This document shows positions 15,162 to 25,521 of a stretch of 40,220 nucleotides of DNA, piece by piece (within the stretch, counting starts at the first letter, position 1; each line of letters opens with the position of its first letter). The position numbers and the translations under genes were made by a program. The DNA is taken from the NCBI GenBank assembly GCA_022820625.1, contig JAJEFE010000120.1, positions 1-40,220 on the forward strand, read 5' to 3'. The notes beneath the pieces are model-generated. The model saw only the letters and a list, made by a program, of their open reading frames with translations. It was not told where the DNA came from and searched no databases. This DNA is from Gammaproteobacteria bacterium (GTDB lineage Bacteria > Pseudomonadota > Gammaproteobacteria > Steroidobacterales > Rariloculaceae).

Positions 15162-16916
15162 ATGAAGATTCGTCCAATCGCGAAGTACATGGCCGCTGGA
15201 ATAGTCGCCGGGTTAGTGGCGCTCCCCGCCACGGCCCAGGACGAGAGCCGGGCGATGCACGTCTCCCCGGAACTCGTGCAGCTTGCCGAGGAGTTTCGGG
15301 CATTTCGAAGCCCCCTGTTCCGGCCGAGAACCTGGCGTCCGAACGCCTTCGGCGACGAACTACCCGATTTCGCCGCCGTCGTCGAAGAACAAACCGCAGG
15401 GCTGGCGGAATTTCGCCGCCGCCTGAACGCCCTGGACACCACCGGATGGCCGGTGCACGACCAGGTCGACTGGCTGCTGCTGCGCGCGGAGCTTGACGAC
15501 GTCTATTTCGAGCACCACATCCTGCGCGAATTCCAGACCAATGCCGGTTTCTACGTGGAGCACGCGATCAACGGCGTCGCGCGCGAAATGGGCGACACGG
15601 TGCCCTACGGCGAAGACAAGGCCGAGGCCATCATCGCGGCCTTCGAACGAACCGGCGGAATCCTCGAGCAGGGCCCGGATAACATCGTGTTCGAGGACGC
15701 CGCCCCCGAACTGGCCCATGCAAGCCTCAGGCACGTCGCGGACATTCGGGAAAAATACGCGGCCGGCGTCGGCCTGCTGGAGCCGCATTTTCCCGAATCG
15801 CACCGCGAGAGGCTGCGCAGCGCGGCCGCCGATGCCGCGATCGCCCTGGAGGAATACGGCGAGTGGATCGAACAGAACCTGGGGATGATGCAGGGCGAGC
15901 CGAACGTGGGCCTGGCCAACATGGAATGGTATTTCGAGCGCGTCAATTTCTCGCCGTGGAACACCGAGGAACTGCTGGCCATGGGCGAGTACGAGAAGAA
16001 CCGCTTCCTGATGTCCATCGCCGTGGAGGAAAAACTCAACGAGGGCCTCAAGGATCTCAGGATGCCGACGACCGAGGAATGGATCGAGTGGTTCCGCCTG
16101 ACCTACCTCCAGACCAAGTACTGGCTGGAGGACATGGATCTCATCAGCTTCCATCCCTATATCGGGGAATCCTATCTGCAGCTCGGCACGTGGCAGGAAC
16201 CGTTCGGCGGCGTAGGAAACCGGCCCGGCCTGCTGGGATTTCCCACCGAGCCCCAACCGGAAAACACGAAACGCCTCTTCGTCGTGCCGGAAGACCATTG
16301 GTTCACCAATACCTATTGGGAGCGGGTCATGCGTCTGGATCCCATAACCGACTACCAGCATTCGGACTGGCCCGGCCACTACTTCGAAGCCGAGGTCACG
16401 CAGCGCAACGCCTGCCCCATCCGCGCGCGCCATCGCGATACCGGCTTCTCCCAGGGTTGGGCTCACTACTGGGAAGAGCTGTTTCTCGACATGGCCTACC
16501 CGTACCTGCGTGGACCCCGCACCCGTGAACTCACCTACAACTTCCTGCTGCTGCGGGCCGTGCGAATACCGCTGGACATCTACCTCTCCACCGGCGACCT
16601 GACCATGGACGAAGCGGTGCAATACCAGATCGACCGCGTACCGGGGATGGAGGAGCACATTTCAAGGGCGGAGGTCGATCTGTACGTCCGCTGGCCCTAC
16701 CAGGCAACCAGCTACATCGTGGGCAAGAAGCAGATCGAGCAGATGCTCGCCGAAATCTACGTCGACGGCGACTACGCCATCGACTGGCGGGAATTCCACG
16801 ATGAGCTGTTGGCCTACGGACAGATTCCACTGGCGCTGGTACGCTGGGAACTCACCGGGAATCCGGACCAGATGGAGCGTTTCTGGAACAGCCCGGAAAT
16901 GCCGTCGTCGGACTGA
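15162..16916 (+). CDS. exported DUF885 family protein
   Basis: Secreted protein of 584 residues with a signal peptide (AAGIVAGLVALPATAQ, cut near residue 26). The length and the C-terminal segment PYQATSYIVGKKQIEQM... followed by DWREFHDELLAYGQIPLALV are typical of DUF885, a family with a metallopeptidase-like active site (HExxPGH and a later EGW). Here the corresponding segments read HSDWPGH and, at residue 431, QGWAHYWEEL, so both the Glu of the first motif and the Glu of the second are replaced. It may have lost or altered peptidase activity. The ATG at 15162 has GGAG 8 bases upstream. It follows gcvPB by 16 bases. Confidence 0.8.
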   Translation: MKIRPIAKYMAAGIVAGLVALPATAQDESRAMHVSPELVQLAEEFRAFRSPLFRPRTWRPNAFGDELPDFAAVVEEQTAGLAEFRRRLNALDTTGWPVHDQVDWLLLRAELDDVYFEHHILREFQTNAGFYVEHAINGVAREMGDTVPYGEDKAEAIIAAFERTGGILEQGPDNIVFEDAAPELAHASLRHVADIREKYAAGVGLLEPHFPESHRERLRSAAADAAIALEEYGEWIEQNLGMMQGEPNVGLANMEWYFERVNFSPWNTEELLAMGEYEKNRFLMSIAVEEKLNEGLKDLRMPTTEEWIEWFRLTYLQTKYWLEDMDLISFHPYIGESYLQLGTWQEPFGGVGNRPGLLGFPTEPQPENTKRLFVVPEDHWFTNTYWERVMRLDPITDYQHSDWPGHYFEAEVTQRNACPIRARHRDTGFSQGWAHYWEELFLDMAYPYLRGPRTRELTYNFLLLRAVRIPLDIYLSTGDLTMDEAVQYQIDRVPGMEEHISRAEVDLYVRWPYQATSYIVGKKQIEQMLAEIYVDGDYAIDWREFHDELLAYGQIPLALVRWELTGNPDQMERFWNSPEMPSSD

Positions 16917-16920
16917 TTCC

Positions 16921-16965
16921 GGTGCTTCATCCGATCGACAATGTCGTTTCAGAGGGCAGAGCGCC
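16921..16965 (+). promoter_or_regulatory. possible divergent hairpin-family member F
   Basis: In the 78-base gap before the PotD-like gene, GGTGCTTCATCC at 16921-16932 can pair loosely with AGGGCAGAGCGCC at 16953-16965. The left arm shares GTGCTTCATCC with the member at 37241. The tip differs (CGAC-AAT-GTCG at 16936-16946) and lacks the conserved 8-base loop, so membership of the family is doubtful. The ribosome binding site GAGGGGG follows at about 16982. Confidence 0.25.
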
Positions 16966-16994
16966 AGACTTCTGCGGCTGAGAGGGGGCAACAC

Positions 16995-18197
16995 ATGCGC
17001 CGTGATTTGAAGCTGCGGCAATTGGCCGCGCGAAATCCGCTTCGCGGCCGAAGTTCGCTGCAACTTGCGCCGACCCGGCGTCAGTTTGTCGCGGGCCTCG
17101 CAGCGTCCGCGGGCACCGCCATGTTCGGTTGCGGGCCGGCGCGGGAGCAGGGCGGCGAACTCGCGCTGCTGACCTGGGACGCCTACGCCGACCCCCGCCT
17201 CCTCGACCTGTGGCGCGATCGGACGGGAGGATCGATCCGCTACGAGATTCACATATCCGACCCGACCTCCGTCAATCGCCTGCGAGCCGGGGAAACGGCG
17301 GTCTGGGATTTCGTCAATCTGAACAATCCCTGGGCGCGAAAGGAGCTATGGCCGGCGGGACTGATCCGGGACCTGCCGCGCGAGCGATTCGAGCCGCTGT
17401 ACGACGCCATGTTCGAAAAGTTCGCTCCGCCCTACTACTGGGCGATGAGCGAAGACGGCGAACACCTGCTCGGGGTCGTGCAGCGGTTCGAGACATTCGA
17501 TTTCGTCGTCAATTCCGATGTCATTTCGCCCGGTCTGGCCAAGGACGAAGGCTGGGACCTGTTCAACAACCCCGACTTCGCGAACAGGTACGGCATTCTT
17601 GCCTACGAAGACTGGAACGTGATGGATATCTGCATGGGCGCCGGCATCGACCCGTTCGGCGAGAAGACCGAAGAAGACTATTCGGCGTTCGAGGCCACCG
17701 CCAGACGGTGGATAAACAACGCGAGAATGATCACCACGGACTTCGCACAACTGAACCTCGCCGTCATCAACGGAGAAATCGACGCGTATTTTACCGGCGG
17801 TACCTACAGCATCACGTCGGCGCGGCTGGAAGGCGTCAACAATCTCTACGCCATTACACCGTACCGGGGGCCCGCCGGGGGCAAGGGCGGAATCAACTGG
17901 ATCGAACTGAACTCGGCGGTCGCCAATCCCGACTCCGGCGACGATGTGCTCGATTTCCTCGAATGGATCACCGAGCCGGAACCGGCCTGGATCATTGCCA
18001 ACGGCAACGGCAACCTCCAGCCTGTCAGTCAGATGGTCCAGCCGGAGGTGCTGTCGAAGTTCACGACCGAGCAGCTTGCCGCGCTGCAGTGGGACGAATT
18101 CGATGAGCGCATCGAAAATTCCGTCGAATTCGACATCGTCCCGGGTTACGACCGGCTGTACGACATCTACGCCGCCGCGATACGCGCCCGCGGCTGA
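16995..18197 (+). CDS. polyamine-type ABC transporter substrate-binding lipoprotein
   Basis: Binding protein of the PotD/family 1 type, 400 residues, delivering a cationic or short organic ligand to the permeases that follow. The N-terminus carries a twin-arginine motif (TRRQFVAGLAAS) and then a lipobox-like AMFGCG, so it is probably a Tat-exported lipoprotein anchored at Cys 46. The mature region opens with LALLTWDAYADP, characteristic of PotD-like proteins (usually LNLYNWSDY). FTGGTYSITSARLEG and the C-terminal YDRLYDIYAAAI fit the fold. The ATG at 16995 has GAGGGGG about 8 bases upstream. First gene of a four-gene transporter; the ligand may be a polyamine or something chemically different. 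Confidence 0.85.
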   Translation: MRRDLKLRQLAARNPLRGRSSLQLAPTRRQFVAGLAASAGTAMFGCGPAREQGGELALLTWDAYADPRLLDLWRDRTGGSIRYEIHISDPTSVNRLRAGETAVWDFVNLNNPWARKELWPAGLIRDLPRERFEPLYDAMFEKFAPPYYWAMSEDGEHLLGVVQRFETFDFVVNSDVISPGLAKDEGWDLFNNPDFANRYGILAYEDWNVMDICMGAGIDPFGEKTEEDYSAFEATARRWINNARMITTDFAQLNLAVINGEIDAYFTGGTYSITSARLEGVNNLYAITPYRGPAGGKGGINWIELNSAVANPDSGDDVLDFLEWITEPEPAWIIANGNGNLQPVSQMVQPEVLSKFTTEQLAALQWDEFDERIENSVEFDIVPGYDRLYDIYAAAIRARG

Positions 18198-18244
18198 CAA
18201 GCGCTCCGTCAACCTGTGACGCCGTATAAGTGACCGCGGGCAGC

Positions 18245-19270
18245 ATGGGAACGATCCTGTCGACACAGGCGGTTTCGAAACGATTCGGCGACGTGATCGC
18301 CCTGGACGACGTGTCGCTCGAGATCCGCGAGGGCGAGTTCTTCACGATCGTGGGCCCCTCGGGAAGCGGCAAATCCACGTTGCTGCGGATTCTCGCGGGG
18401 CTCGAAACTCCGGCCGCGGGCCGCGTTCACCTGCGAAACGCCGATATCACCGACGTGCCGGCCAACCGGCGCCCGACCTGCATGGTGTTCCAGAACCTGG
18501 CGCTGTTCAGTCACCGCAGCGTGGGAGAGAACATAGAATTCTCGCAAAAGATGAAGGGGGTGCCGCCGCACGAGCGCCGCGAACACGCCCTGGATATGAT
18601 GCGCATAGTGCGCCTGCCGGAATCCTATTACGGCCGGCGCGTAACGCACTGCTCGGGTGGCGAGCAACAGCGCGTCGCGCTGGCCCGCGCGCTTGCGTCG
18701 GACCCGGAGATACTGTTTTTCGACGAACCCCTGTCCTCCATCGACTACCGGTTGCGGAAAATCCTCGAGGTCGAGATGAAGGACCTGCACCGCCGCACCG
18801 GCAAGACGTTCGTCTACATCACGCACAGCCTGGAGGAGGCGATGGTGATGTCGGACCGCATTGCCATCATGAAGTCGGGACGGATCGTGCAGTCGGGCAC
18901 GCCGACCGACATCTACTATCGGCCCACAAACCGTTTTGTCGCCGAGTTCATGGGAGAGGTCAACGTCTTCGAACTCGCCGGCGGACAGATTGCGGAACTG
19001 GGAATCGCAGTGCCCGCCGGCGCGGCGGGCTGCCTGGCCGTGCGGCCGGAGTTCCTCCGCAAGCTGGGTGACGGTGAACGGGCCGACGTTCGCTTCCCGG
19101 CAACCGTTGCCAACGACTACATGCTCGGTTCACGTACCCACTACCACCTGGATACCGGCAAGAGAATCCTGGTGGCGGAAGTCGCGGCCGGCAAGGCGGC
19201 GGAAATCACCGTCGGCGCAAAGGCCGAGTGGGGCTTCGACCTGAGCGATGCGGCACTGCTGGACGAATGA
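18245..19270 (+). CDS. polyamine-type ABC transporter ATP-binding protein
   Basis: PotA/CysA-like ATPase of 341 residues with a C-terminal TOBE domain. Walker A GPSGSGKST lies at 37-45, Q-loop MVFQNLALF, signature CSGGEQQR (first residue Cys instead of the usual Leu), Walker B ILFFDEPLSSID and switch His in ITHSLEEA. The TOBE part includes LAVRPEFLRKL. The ATG at 18245 is preferred to a GTG at 18230, though neither has a clear ribosome binding site. It follows the binding protein by 47 bases and its TGA overlaps the first permease start, so the four genes form one operon. Confidence 0.9.
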   Translation: MGTILSTQAVSKRFGDVIALDDVSLEIREGEFFTIVGPSGSGKSTLLRILAGLETPAAGRVHLRNADITDVPANRRPTCMVFQNLALFSHRSVGENIEFSQKMKGVPPHERREHALDMMRIVRLPESYYGRRVTHCSGGEQQRVALARALASDPEILFFDEPLSSIDYRLRKILEVEMKDLHRRTGKTFVYITHSLEEAMVMSDRIAIMKSGRIVQSGTPTDIYYRPTNRFVAEFMGEVNVFELAGGQIAELGIAVPAGAAGCLAVRPEFLRKLGDGERADVRFPATVANDYMLGSRTHYHLDTGKRILVAEVAAGKAAEITVGAKAEWGFDLSDAALLDE

Positions 19271-20115
19271 TGCGCCGCCCGAACCCCGGCATCCTGACGA
19301 TGCTCCCCGTCCTTGTGTTCCTGCTCGCCGGTTTCGTCATTCCCATACTCGTCGTCGCGCTCTACAGCCTGATGCCGCCGCGCACGTTCGATTTGGCGGG
19401 AAGCCCGACGTTTACCAACTACGCCACGGCTTTTGCCGATGGCTACTGGCGGCCGTTGATGTGGTCGGCGCTGGGTGCGGCGGCGACTACACTGATCTGC
19501 CTGGTGCTCGCCTGGCCGACGGCCAGGGCCCTGGACCGCTTTGCCGGTCGTTGGGCAACGCTGGTCACGCTGCTCATCGCCCTGCCGATCTTCATTTCCG
19601 AAAGCGTCCGCCTGTTCGGTCTGGCGTTGTTCATGATGCCGGGCGGCGGCATTCTCGCCGGAAGTATCGACGCGCTGTTCGGCGTCTCCATCGGCACCAT
19701 CCTGTACACGAGGCTCGCCGCCTTGCTGGGCCTCGTCTACATCCACTTTCCGTTCGTTCTGTTTCCGCTGTTGCTGGGCGTCTCACTGGTACCGAAGGAT
19801 CAGGTCGCGGCCGCACGTGACCTGGGCGCATCCGGGTGGCAGGTGTTTCGGGAGATCGAGGCGCCGCTGGCGGCACCCGGCGCCGCTGTCGGCGCCCTGC
19901 TGTGCTTCGTCCTGTCCCTGGGTGCCAACGCGGAAATGAACATCCTCGGGGGACAGGCCGTAACGGTGATCACCAACGCGATCGAGCAACGCTTCAACTA
20001 CGCCCAGGACTGGCCGCTGGGTGCGGCGCTCACCGTGCTGACGGTCCTGCTGACCGCTGCGGTCGTGTTTCCCGTTCTGAGGCGCATCGACGTGGACAGC
20101 CTGGCGCGACGATGA
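19267..20115 (+). CDS. polyamine-type ABC transporter permease (PotB-like)
   Basis: Inner-membrane permease, 282 residues, about six hydrophobic helices. The coupling loop VAAARDLGASGWQVFREIEA followed by PLAAPG is the EAA motif of the PotB/HisM-type permeases, and MPPRTFDLAGSPTFTNY is a typical periplasmic segment after helix 1. Two tandem ATGs (19267 and 19270) overlap the ATPase stop; the first is given. The stop overlaps the start of the next permease by three bases. It partners the PotC-like protein to form the pore. Confidence 0.88.
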   Translation: MMRRPNPGILTMLPVLVFLLAGFVIPILVVALYSLMPPRTFDLAGSPTFTNYATAFADGYWRPLMWSALGAAATTLICLVLAWPTARALDRFAGRWATLVTLLIALPIFISESVRLFGLALFMMPGGGILAGSIDALFGVSIGTILYTRLAALLGLVYIHFPFVLFPLLLGVSLVPKDQVAAARDLGASGWQVFREIEAPLAAPGAAVGALLCFVLSLGANAEMNILGGQAVTVITNAIEQRFNYAQDWPLGAALTVLTVLLTAAVVFPVLRRIDVDSLARR

Positions 20116-20927
20116 ACGGGCGCGCGAAACCACTGTTCGACTCACTGCAGGCGGCCTGGCTCCTGCTGGTTCTCGTGCTCCTCTACATACCGATGATCTC
20201 CGTCGCGCTCGCGTCGCTCTCCAATACCCGTTACATGCTCTTTCCGCACCGGACATGGACCACCGATGCCTACGCCGACGCGCTCGCCGGCTACACCACC
20301 GGCGCCCTGCACCTGACCAGTCTCCGGATCGCCTTGCTGGTGGTGGTTATCTCGGTGGTCCTCGCCTCGTTCGGCGCCCTCGCCTTCGCCCGATTCGACT
20401 GGCGCGGACGCCGGGCCTTTCAGCGTTTTCTGGTTCTGCCGCTGTTCTTCCCGCAACCGGTGCTGGGGCTTGCGCTGCTTGTCTACTTCACCGCCCTCGG
20501 CATTACGCCAAGCTGGCAGACAGCCGCGTTCGCGCACCTGGTGTGGATCGTGCCGGTGGTGACGCTGGTGATCTCGATCCGCCTGTACAACTACGACGTC
20601 CTGCAGGAGGATGCGGCGTTCGACCTGGGCGCGACCCGGCTGCAGGTCCTGCGCGAGGTGACCCTGCCGGCGCTGGCGCCGGGCATCGTCTCGGGAGCGC
20701 TGTTCGCGTTCCTTCTGTCCTGGAGCAATCTGCCGCTGTCCGTGTTCACGAGCGGCGCGGACACGACCCTGCCGGAATGGCTCTACTCGCGCACCGCCAC
20801 GAACTATTCTCCCATGGTCCCGGCCATCGCGGTGATCGCTACCGCGGTCTCTGCCATGGTGGTCATTGCCGCCGCTCTGGGCCTGTCGCTTGCGCGGGGG
20901 CGCGACGGCGCCGGTACGACCTCCTGA
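20112..20927 (+). CDS. polyamine-type ABC transporter permease (PotC-like)
   Basis: Second permease of the importer, 271 residues with six predicted membrane segments. EAA loop: AFDLGATRLQVLREVTLPAL. LLLYIPMISVALASLSNT is the usual first helix and following segment of PotC proteins. The ATG at 20112 sits inside the upstream stop (ATGA). After the stop, a 51-base gap leads to the convergent SDR gene; it contains two copies of TCTGGCCCGCCG (20931 and 20965) but no hairpin with a T run. Confidence 0.88.
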   Translation: MNGRAKPLFDSLQAAWLLLVLVLLYIPMISVALASLSNTRYMLFPHRTWTTDAYADALAGYTTGALHLTSLRIALLVVVISVVLASFGALAFARFDWRGRRAFQRFLVLPLFFPQPVLGLALLVYFTALGITPSWQTAAFAHLVWIVPVVTLVISIRLYNYDVLQEDAAFDLGATRLQVLREVTLPALAPGIVSGALFAFLLSWSNLPLSVFTSGADTTLPEWLYSRTATNYSPMVPAIAVIATAVSAMVVIAAALGLSLARGRDGAGTTS

Positions 20928-20978
20928 GGGTCTGGCCCGCCGTCTCCGGACATACGCCTGGCAGTCTGGCCCGCCGCC

Positions 20979-21734
20979 TCAGGGCAAACCGCCGTCCACA
21001 GGCAGGATCTGGCCCGTCATTCCATCCGAAAGGCCGCTGGCCAGGAACAAGGCGGCGCCCGCGACGTCACCCTCGCTGGCGATGCGGCCCAGCGAAGTAT
21101 CGCGCGCGAACTGTTCCAGAACCTCAACCGCGGGCGGTTCACCCTCCCGGGCCCGCGTTTCCAGGCGTCCGAGCAGTGCGTCCGTGGCGACGGGCCCCGG
21201 ACCAAGCGCGTTCACGCGTATCCCATACCGGCCGAGGTCCATCGCCGTTGCCCGAACGATGCCGAGCACCGCGTGCTTGGTGGCCGCGTACAGGCACTGC
21301 CTGGGGTGAGTACGCCGGGAATTCAGCGAGCCCATGACAACGATCGAACCGCCCGTTCGCTTCATCAACGGTACGGCATGCTTGATCGTCGCCGCCACGC
21401 CCTTCACGTTCACCGCGAACACCGAGTCCCATTCCTCGAAGTCCAGGTGCTCGGTTTCCTGCCAGGGCGGCACCAGGCCCGCGTTGGCGACGACGATATC
21501 CAGGCGTGCGAAGCGGTCGCCGGCCCGGGCCACTGCGCCCGCGACATCGGACTCCCTGACGACATCGCCGCGATGCTCGATCCAGCCGGCAGGCAGACCC
21601 TTTTCGCAGGGTTCGGTATCGAAGCCGATGCCCAACGCACCGGCCTGGCCGAGGCAGGTCGAGATGGCGCGGCCGAGGCCGTTGGCGGCGCCGGTGACCA
21701 GGGCGACCCGGCCGCGAAGATCGACCGCGGTCAC
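20979..21734 (-). CDS. SDR family oxidoreductase
   Basis: Classical short-chain dehydrogenase, 251 residues. TGAANGLG at 14-21 binds the cofactor, ANAG is at 83-86, the catalytic Ser is in VVMGSLNS (S136), and YAATK spans 149-153. The C-terminus GQILPVDGGLP is typical of FabG-like members. The GTG at 21734 is fixed by its GTGA overlap with the stop of the upstream hydrolase gene, so it is translationally coupled to it. As the last gene of the minus-strand group starting with the RidA-like lipoprotein, it may process a product released by those hydrolases. No family-specific substrate clue is visible. Confidence 0.85.
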   Translation of the reverse strand: MTAVDLRGRVALVTGAANGLGRAISTCLGQAGALGIGFDTEPCEKGLPAGWIEHRGDVVRESDVAGAVARAGDRFARLDIVVANAGLVPPWQETEHLDFEEWDSVFAVNVKGVAATIKHAVPLMKRTGGSIVVMGSLNSRRTHPRQCLYAATKHAVLGIVRATAMDLGRYGIRVNALGPGPVATDALLGRLETRAREGEPPAVEVLEQFARDTSLGRIASEGDVAGAALFLASGLSDGMTGQILPVDGGLP

Positions 21735-23632
21735 TCGACAACCGTCAATTCGATCCGGGACGGATGATCCGGACCATGGTGGACGGCGTTGCGGGCGATA
21801 CGGTGTTCCGTCTCGCGGACGTTGTGCGTTCCCATGTTGAGGTTCCGCGCGAAGCGAGGGAAATTGCTGCTTGAGATCTCCACGCGGATGCGGTGGCCTG
21901 CGCGAAACCGATTGCTCGTCGCCAGCGGTGCGAACTCGAGCGCAACGATCTCGCCCGGTTCCATGAACACCTCCCGGTCGAAACCTTCGCGATAGCGGGC
22001 GCGCTTTATGGTCTCGTCGAGGTTCCAGGCCGTGCCGTCCGGCTCGACGTCGAGGAGCTTGACGGTGAAATCCGTATCGGGAGCATCCGACGACACGTAC
22101 AGCACAACCCCGATCGAACCGCTCACCTCCACGTCCTGTGTCAGCGGTTCGCTGGTATACACGAGCACGTCGTCCCGCGCCTCCACGGGGCGCTGATCGA
22201 AGGACCCGGGCACGACCTCGTCGCCGAGACAGCAGACGTTGCCCCCGAGGGACGGTACGGGATTCATCGGATCGTACGAAAAACTGTCGCTGTCCGCCCC
22301 CTCGGGCCTCTCCGGCAGGAGCCGCCCGTCGCCATGCAGGGTATTGGCGCTGCCATCGCTGGCGAGATACATCGTCATCGCCGCAGCTCCCGGCGGAGGC
22401 CATTGATCCGCCGTGCGCCATTCATTCGCGCCCATGACGAAGTAACGCACATCCGGCTGCGATTCGGGAAATCCGTTGGGCGCGTCCTTCATGTAGTGAT
22501 CGAAGAACGAGTAGACGATGTCGTCGAGTCCGAAGTGAACGCGCCCCATGTCGCGGCCGCCGGTGACGTGGGGGTCGCGCAGGCGGTACATGTGGCAGTG
22601 TTCCGTGGGCGCGACGATCATGTACTGGTTGTCGCGGATGTGCGGATCGCTCGCGTTGGTGCGCACGTGGTTGAACAGCGCGATGTTGGGCGCGACCGAA
22701 AGGTCGTACCAGGAATGGACCCACAGCGCGGGAACGAAGAAATCCTCGTCGTCGTGGTACAGGCCGCCCTCGTACCAGGCCTCGTCGTCCGGCCCCCGGT
22801 CGACCATCTCGTCGAAGATACCGTTCGGGCCTCCGGCCGCCACGATCGCCTCGCTGAGGGGAAGGTGCCGAAACGCTTCATTCCAGTCGACCTCGGGCAT
22901 GTCCGGCGCAAGGTCGTAGAAGCGTGACACGCGGATGAGTTCGTCGCGCGAGAGGCCCGGGGGAAACGTGGGCCGGACCGTATTCTGCTCGCTGTACAGC
23001 CACGTCAGCATGGGCAACTGGGTCACCCCTCCCTTGTAGTAATTGCCCTGCTCGTAGTACGGACCCATGCGGCCGATGCCGGCGCCGACTCCCATCGGCA
23101 CCGCCGCCACGTGCGCCGGGTGCCCGAGGCTCGCCAGCCCCATGATCCATTCCGCCGTGGACGAACACCCGATCGTGCCGACCTTGCCGTCGGACCAGGG
23201 TTGGTCGGCGATCCAGGTCAGCGTGTCGTGCCCGTCCGTTCGCGGGTGGCCGAGGATTTCCCACTCGCCTTCGGAAAAGAACTTGCCGCGCTCGTACTGC
23301 ATGACGAATGCGTAGCCATGCCGAACGGCGTCCAGCGCAAACTTCAGGTTTGCGTCCGAGTAGTCCAGGTTGGGCACCATCTTTTCGCTGAAGTTGTACG
23401 GGGACCGCCACAGGATGGTCGGGAAGGGCCCGTCGGCATTCTTCGGCAGGTAGACCCGGGACGCCAGGTGCACGCCGTCCCGCATGGGAACCATGACCAT
23501 GCGTTCGATGTTCGCCTCGCTGGCGAGCGCCGCACGCCTCACCTCGTCGGAAACCAGGTGGATCTGCGGCTGGGCCTGGCCCGCCAGCAGGAAAACCGAA
23601 GCGATGACAGCTAGTCTGGACAGGAAGTTCAT
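21731..23632 (-). CDS. exported CocE/NonD family hydrolase (peptidase S15-like)
   Basis: Secreted alpha/beta hydrolase of 633 residues with a signal peptide (MNFLSRLAVIASVFLLAGQA). The catalytic domain shows MRDGVHLASRVYLP near residue 50, then GTIGCSSTAEW with the probable nucleophile S157 (usual form GxSYxG), an Asp in VHSWYDLSVAPN and a His in TEHCHMY. The C-terminal 200 residues form the jelly-roll domain of Xaa-Pro dipeptidyl peptidases and cocaine esterases (DVEVSGSIGVVLYVSSDAPD; RIRVEISSSNFPRFARN). The family hydrolyses esters, amides or acylated peptides. It lies between a DUF885 lipoprotein gene and an SDR gene, suggesting extracytoplasmic breakdown of a conjugated compound. Confidence 0.87.
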   Translation of the reverse strand: MNFLSRLAVIASVFLLAGQAQPQIHLVSDEVRRAALASEANIERMVMVPMRDGVHLASRVYLPKNADGPFPTILWRSPYNFSEKMVPNLDYSDANLKFALDAVRHGYAFVMQYERGKFFSEGEWEILGHPRTDGHDTLTWIADQPWSDGKVGTIGCSSTAEWIMGLASLGHPAHVAAVPMGVGAGIGRMGPYYEQGNYYKGGVTQLPMLTWLYSEQNTVRPTFPPGLSRDELIRVSRFYDLAPDMPEVDWNEAFRHLPLSEAIVAAGGPNGIFDEMVDRGPDDEAWYEGGLYHDDEDFFVPALWVHSWYDLSVAPNIALFNHVRTNASDPHIRDNQYMIVAPTEHCHMYRLRDPHVTGGRDMGRVHFGLDDIVYSFFDHYMKDAPNGFPESQPDVRYFVMGANEWRTADQWPPPGAAAMTMYLASDGSANTLHGDGRLLPERPEGADSDSFSYDPMNPVPSLGGNVCCLGDEVVPGSFDQRPVEARDDVLVYTSEPLTQDVEVSGSIGVVLYVSSDAPDTDFTVKLLDVEPDGTAWNLDETIKRARYREGFDREVFMEPGEIVALEFAPLATSNRFRAGHRIRVEISSSNFPRFARNLNMGTHNVRETEHRIARNAVHHGPDHPSRIELTVVE

Positions 23633-23696
23633 GGGTCGTTACTCGTGTGTAAACGGCTGACAGGGAGCCGCCGGTGACGGACCATGGTGACGTCGC

Positions 23697-25370
<1,674 letters not shown>

Positions 25371-25450
25371 TGAAGTCTCCCCCAAGTATCAGTTTTCCCG
25401 CCAGGTAGGCATTGCGCCGCAAGGCGAACCATTCCGATCAAATTGTAGCA

Positions 25451-25469
25451 CCGGGCATTTGCAGCCCGG
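25451..25469 (-). promoter_or_regulatory. hairpin between RidA-like and DUF885 lipoprotein genes
   Basis: In the 151-base gap, CCGGGC at 25451-25456 pairs with GCCCGG at 25464-25469 around a 7-base loop. On the minus strand it is followed by TGCTACAATTTG rather than a T run, so it is at best a weak terminator; TACAAT could instead be a -10 box for the DUF885 gene. Confidence 0.3.
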
Positions 25470-25521
25470 AGCCTAGCATGCCGGAGCGGGCGGACGCCTT
25501 GTCAATGCGCAAGTCGTGCGA

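Noticed and set aside
20931..20976. Two copies of TCTGGCCCGCCG in the convergent gap
   Set aside because: Only 12 bases long and GC-rich; one copy lies directly before the SDR stop, so it could be chance.
21735..22421. In-frame N-terminal extension of the SDR gene at 20979 (would give 480 residues)
   Set aside because: The extension overlaps the hydrolase coding region in another frame and has no homology signal; the GTG at 21734 forms a GTGA overlap with the hydrolase stop and directly precedes the Rossmann strand.
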